Positions 62,401-64,000 of a stretch of DNA of 64,000 bases are shown here, piece by piece. The position numbers and the translations under genes are program-made. Positions within the stretch are counted from its first letter, which is position 1. Each line of letters starts with the position of its first letter. The stretch is from Lamellibrachia columna. Its lineage: Eukaryota; Annelida; Polychaeta; Sabellida; Siboglinidae. Under the pieces are notes generated by a model. The model ran no database searches, had not been told where the DNA came from, and saw only the letters and a program-made list of their open reading frames with translations. The stretch covers positions 52,049,500-52,113,499 of the forward strand of contig OY759261.1 in assembly GCA_963662155.1 (NCBI GenBank), written 5' to 3'.

Positions 62401-64000
62401 ACATAGATGAGCAAATGTTGGACTCTCGGAAATCCAATTACGTCCTTGTCCGTCTGGTGTTATACATAGATGAGCAAATGTTGGACTCTCGGAAAGCCAA
62501 TTACATCCTTGTCCGTCTGGTGTTATACATAGATGAGCAAATGTTGGACCCTCGGAAACCCAATTACATCCTTGTCCGTCTGGTGTTATACATAGATGAG
62601 CAAATGTTGGACTCTCGGAAAGCCAATTACATCCTTGTCCGTCTGGTGTTATACATAGATGAGCAAATGTTGGACCTTCGGAAACCCAATTACATCCTTG
62701 TCCGTCTGGTGTTATACATAGATGAGCAAATGTTGGACTCTCGGAAAGCCAATTACATCCTTGTCCGTCTGGTGTTATACATAGATGAGCAAATGTTGGA
62801 CTCTCGGAAAGCCAATTACATCCTTGTCCGTCTGGTGTTATACATCGATGAGCAAATGTTGGACCCTCGGAAAGCCAATTACATCCTTGTCCGACTGGTG
62901 TTATACATAGATGAGCAATTGTTGGACCCTCGGAAATCCAATTACATCCTTGTCCGTCTGGTGTTATACATAGATGAGCAAATGTTGGACCCTCGGAAAG
63001 CCAATTACATCCTTGTCCGTCTGGTGTTATACATAGACGAGCAATTGTTGGACCCTCGGAAATCCAATTACATCCTTGTCCGTCTGGTGTTATACATAGA
63101 TGAGCAAATGTTGGACTCTCGGAAATCCAATCACATCCTTGTCCGTCTGGTGTTATACATAGATGAGCAAATGTTGGACCCTCGGAAACCCAATTACATC
63201 CTTGTCCGTCTGGTGTTATACATAGATGAGCAAATGTTGGACTCTCGGAAAGCCAATTACATCCTTGTCCGTCTGGTGTTATACATAGATGAGCAATTGT
63301 TGGACCCTCGGAAACCCAATTACATCCTTGTCCGTCTGGTGTTATACATAGATGAGCAAATGTTGGACTCTCGGAAAGCAAATTACATCCTTGTCCGTCT
63401 GGTGTTATACATAGATGAGCAAATGTTGGACTCTCGGAAAGCCAATTACATCCTTGTCCGTCTGGTGTTATACATAGATGAGCAAATGTTGGACCCTCGG
63501 AAAGCCAATTACATCCTTGTCCGTCTGGTGTTATACATAGACGAGCAAATGTTGGACCCTCGGAAAGCCAATTACATCCTTGTCCGTCTGGTGTTATACA
63601 TAGACGAGCAAATGTTGGACCCTCGGAAAGCCAATTACATCCTTGTCCGTCTGGTGTTATACATAGACGAGCAATTGTTGGACCATCGGAAATCCAATTA
63701 CATCCTTGTCCGTCTGGTGTTATACATAGATGAGCAAATGTTGGACCCTCGGAAAGCCAATTACATCCTTGTCCGTCTGGTGTTATACATCGATGAGCAA
63801 ATGTTGGACCCTCGGAAAGCCAATTACATCCTTGTCCGTCTGGTGTTATACATAGATGAGCAATTGTTGGACCCTCGGAAATCCAATTACATCCTTGTCC
63901 GTCTGGTGTTATACATAGATGAGCAAATGTTGGACCCTCGGAAAGCCAATTACATCCTTGTCCGTCTGGTGTTATACATCGATGAGCAAATGTTGGACCC
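59497..64000. repeat. 63-bp satellite, at least 71 copies, running off the window
   Basis: The unit contains TGTTATACATAGATGAGCAA, ATGTTGGACTCTCGGAAAGC and CAATTACATCCTTGTCCGTC. The period was verified, for example 59497, 59560, 59623. Since 63 bp is 21 codons, long frames stay open on both strands: minus from 63381 to 59431 and apparently open to the edge, and plus from 59496 to a TAG at 61986. Variants cause frequent non-synonymous changes on both strands, so coding is unlikely. Confidence 0.98.

Overview
The window reads as animal (metazoan) nuclear DNA, probably from an invertebrate. Coding is sparse and split by a long GT-AG intron. LINE and tRNA-derived SINE relics, DNA-transposon relics and very abundant tandem repeats fill most of the rest. 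The phylum cannot be fixed from the sequence; a spiralian such as a mollusc is my guess, at low confidence.

One protein-coding gene can be supported. It is a TGF-beta superfamily ligand on the + strand, built from exon 1 (CDS 1287-1656) and exon 2 (CDS 34831-35867) across a 33,174-bp phase-1 intron. The join is in frame and gives 468 residues. The signal peptide, the CxxC plus amphipathic helix of the prodomain, an NxS sequon and the exact intron-1 position and phase match the myostatin/GDF11 pattern. The mature domain is unusual: the CxGxC motif is degraded (C-E-S-I-V), only six cysteines remain, and a 51-residue Lys/Arg-rich insert sits where vertebrate myostatin has intron 2. A TATA element and a CpG-rich proximal region lie upstream.

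Intron 1 (1657-34830) holds LINE 3' fragments, a 5'-truncated CR1/Jockey-like LINE with a recognisable reverse transcriptase (20350-21800, minus), tRNA-derived SINEs, a probable hAT element (22500-23204) and many micro- and minisatellites. SINE copies flank exon 2 on both sides.

From 36 kb to 47 kb there is unique-looking noncoding DNA with small repeats, RTE- and L2-like LINE tails, and a foldback Tc1/mariner-type MITE with a nested hairpin (43380-43686). From 47.3 kb to the right edge roughly three quarters of the DNA is satellite: arrays with units of 23, 22, 4, 53, 23, 23, 15, 70, 21 and 63 bp. Several show higher-order structure (945 bp = 15 x 63; 280 bp = 4 x 70; about 1.1-1.2 kb in the 15-bp array). 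The 63-bp array runs off the window and keeps long frames open on both strands only because its unit is a multiple of three. One 23-bp array appears to have grown out of a LINE 3' UTR.

The ligand is the only gene; everything else is its intron and a satellite-rich downstream region. No RNA gene or CRISPR array is supported.
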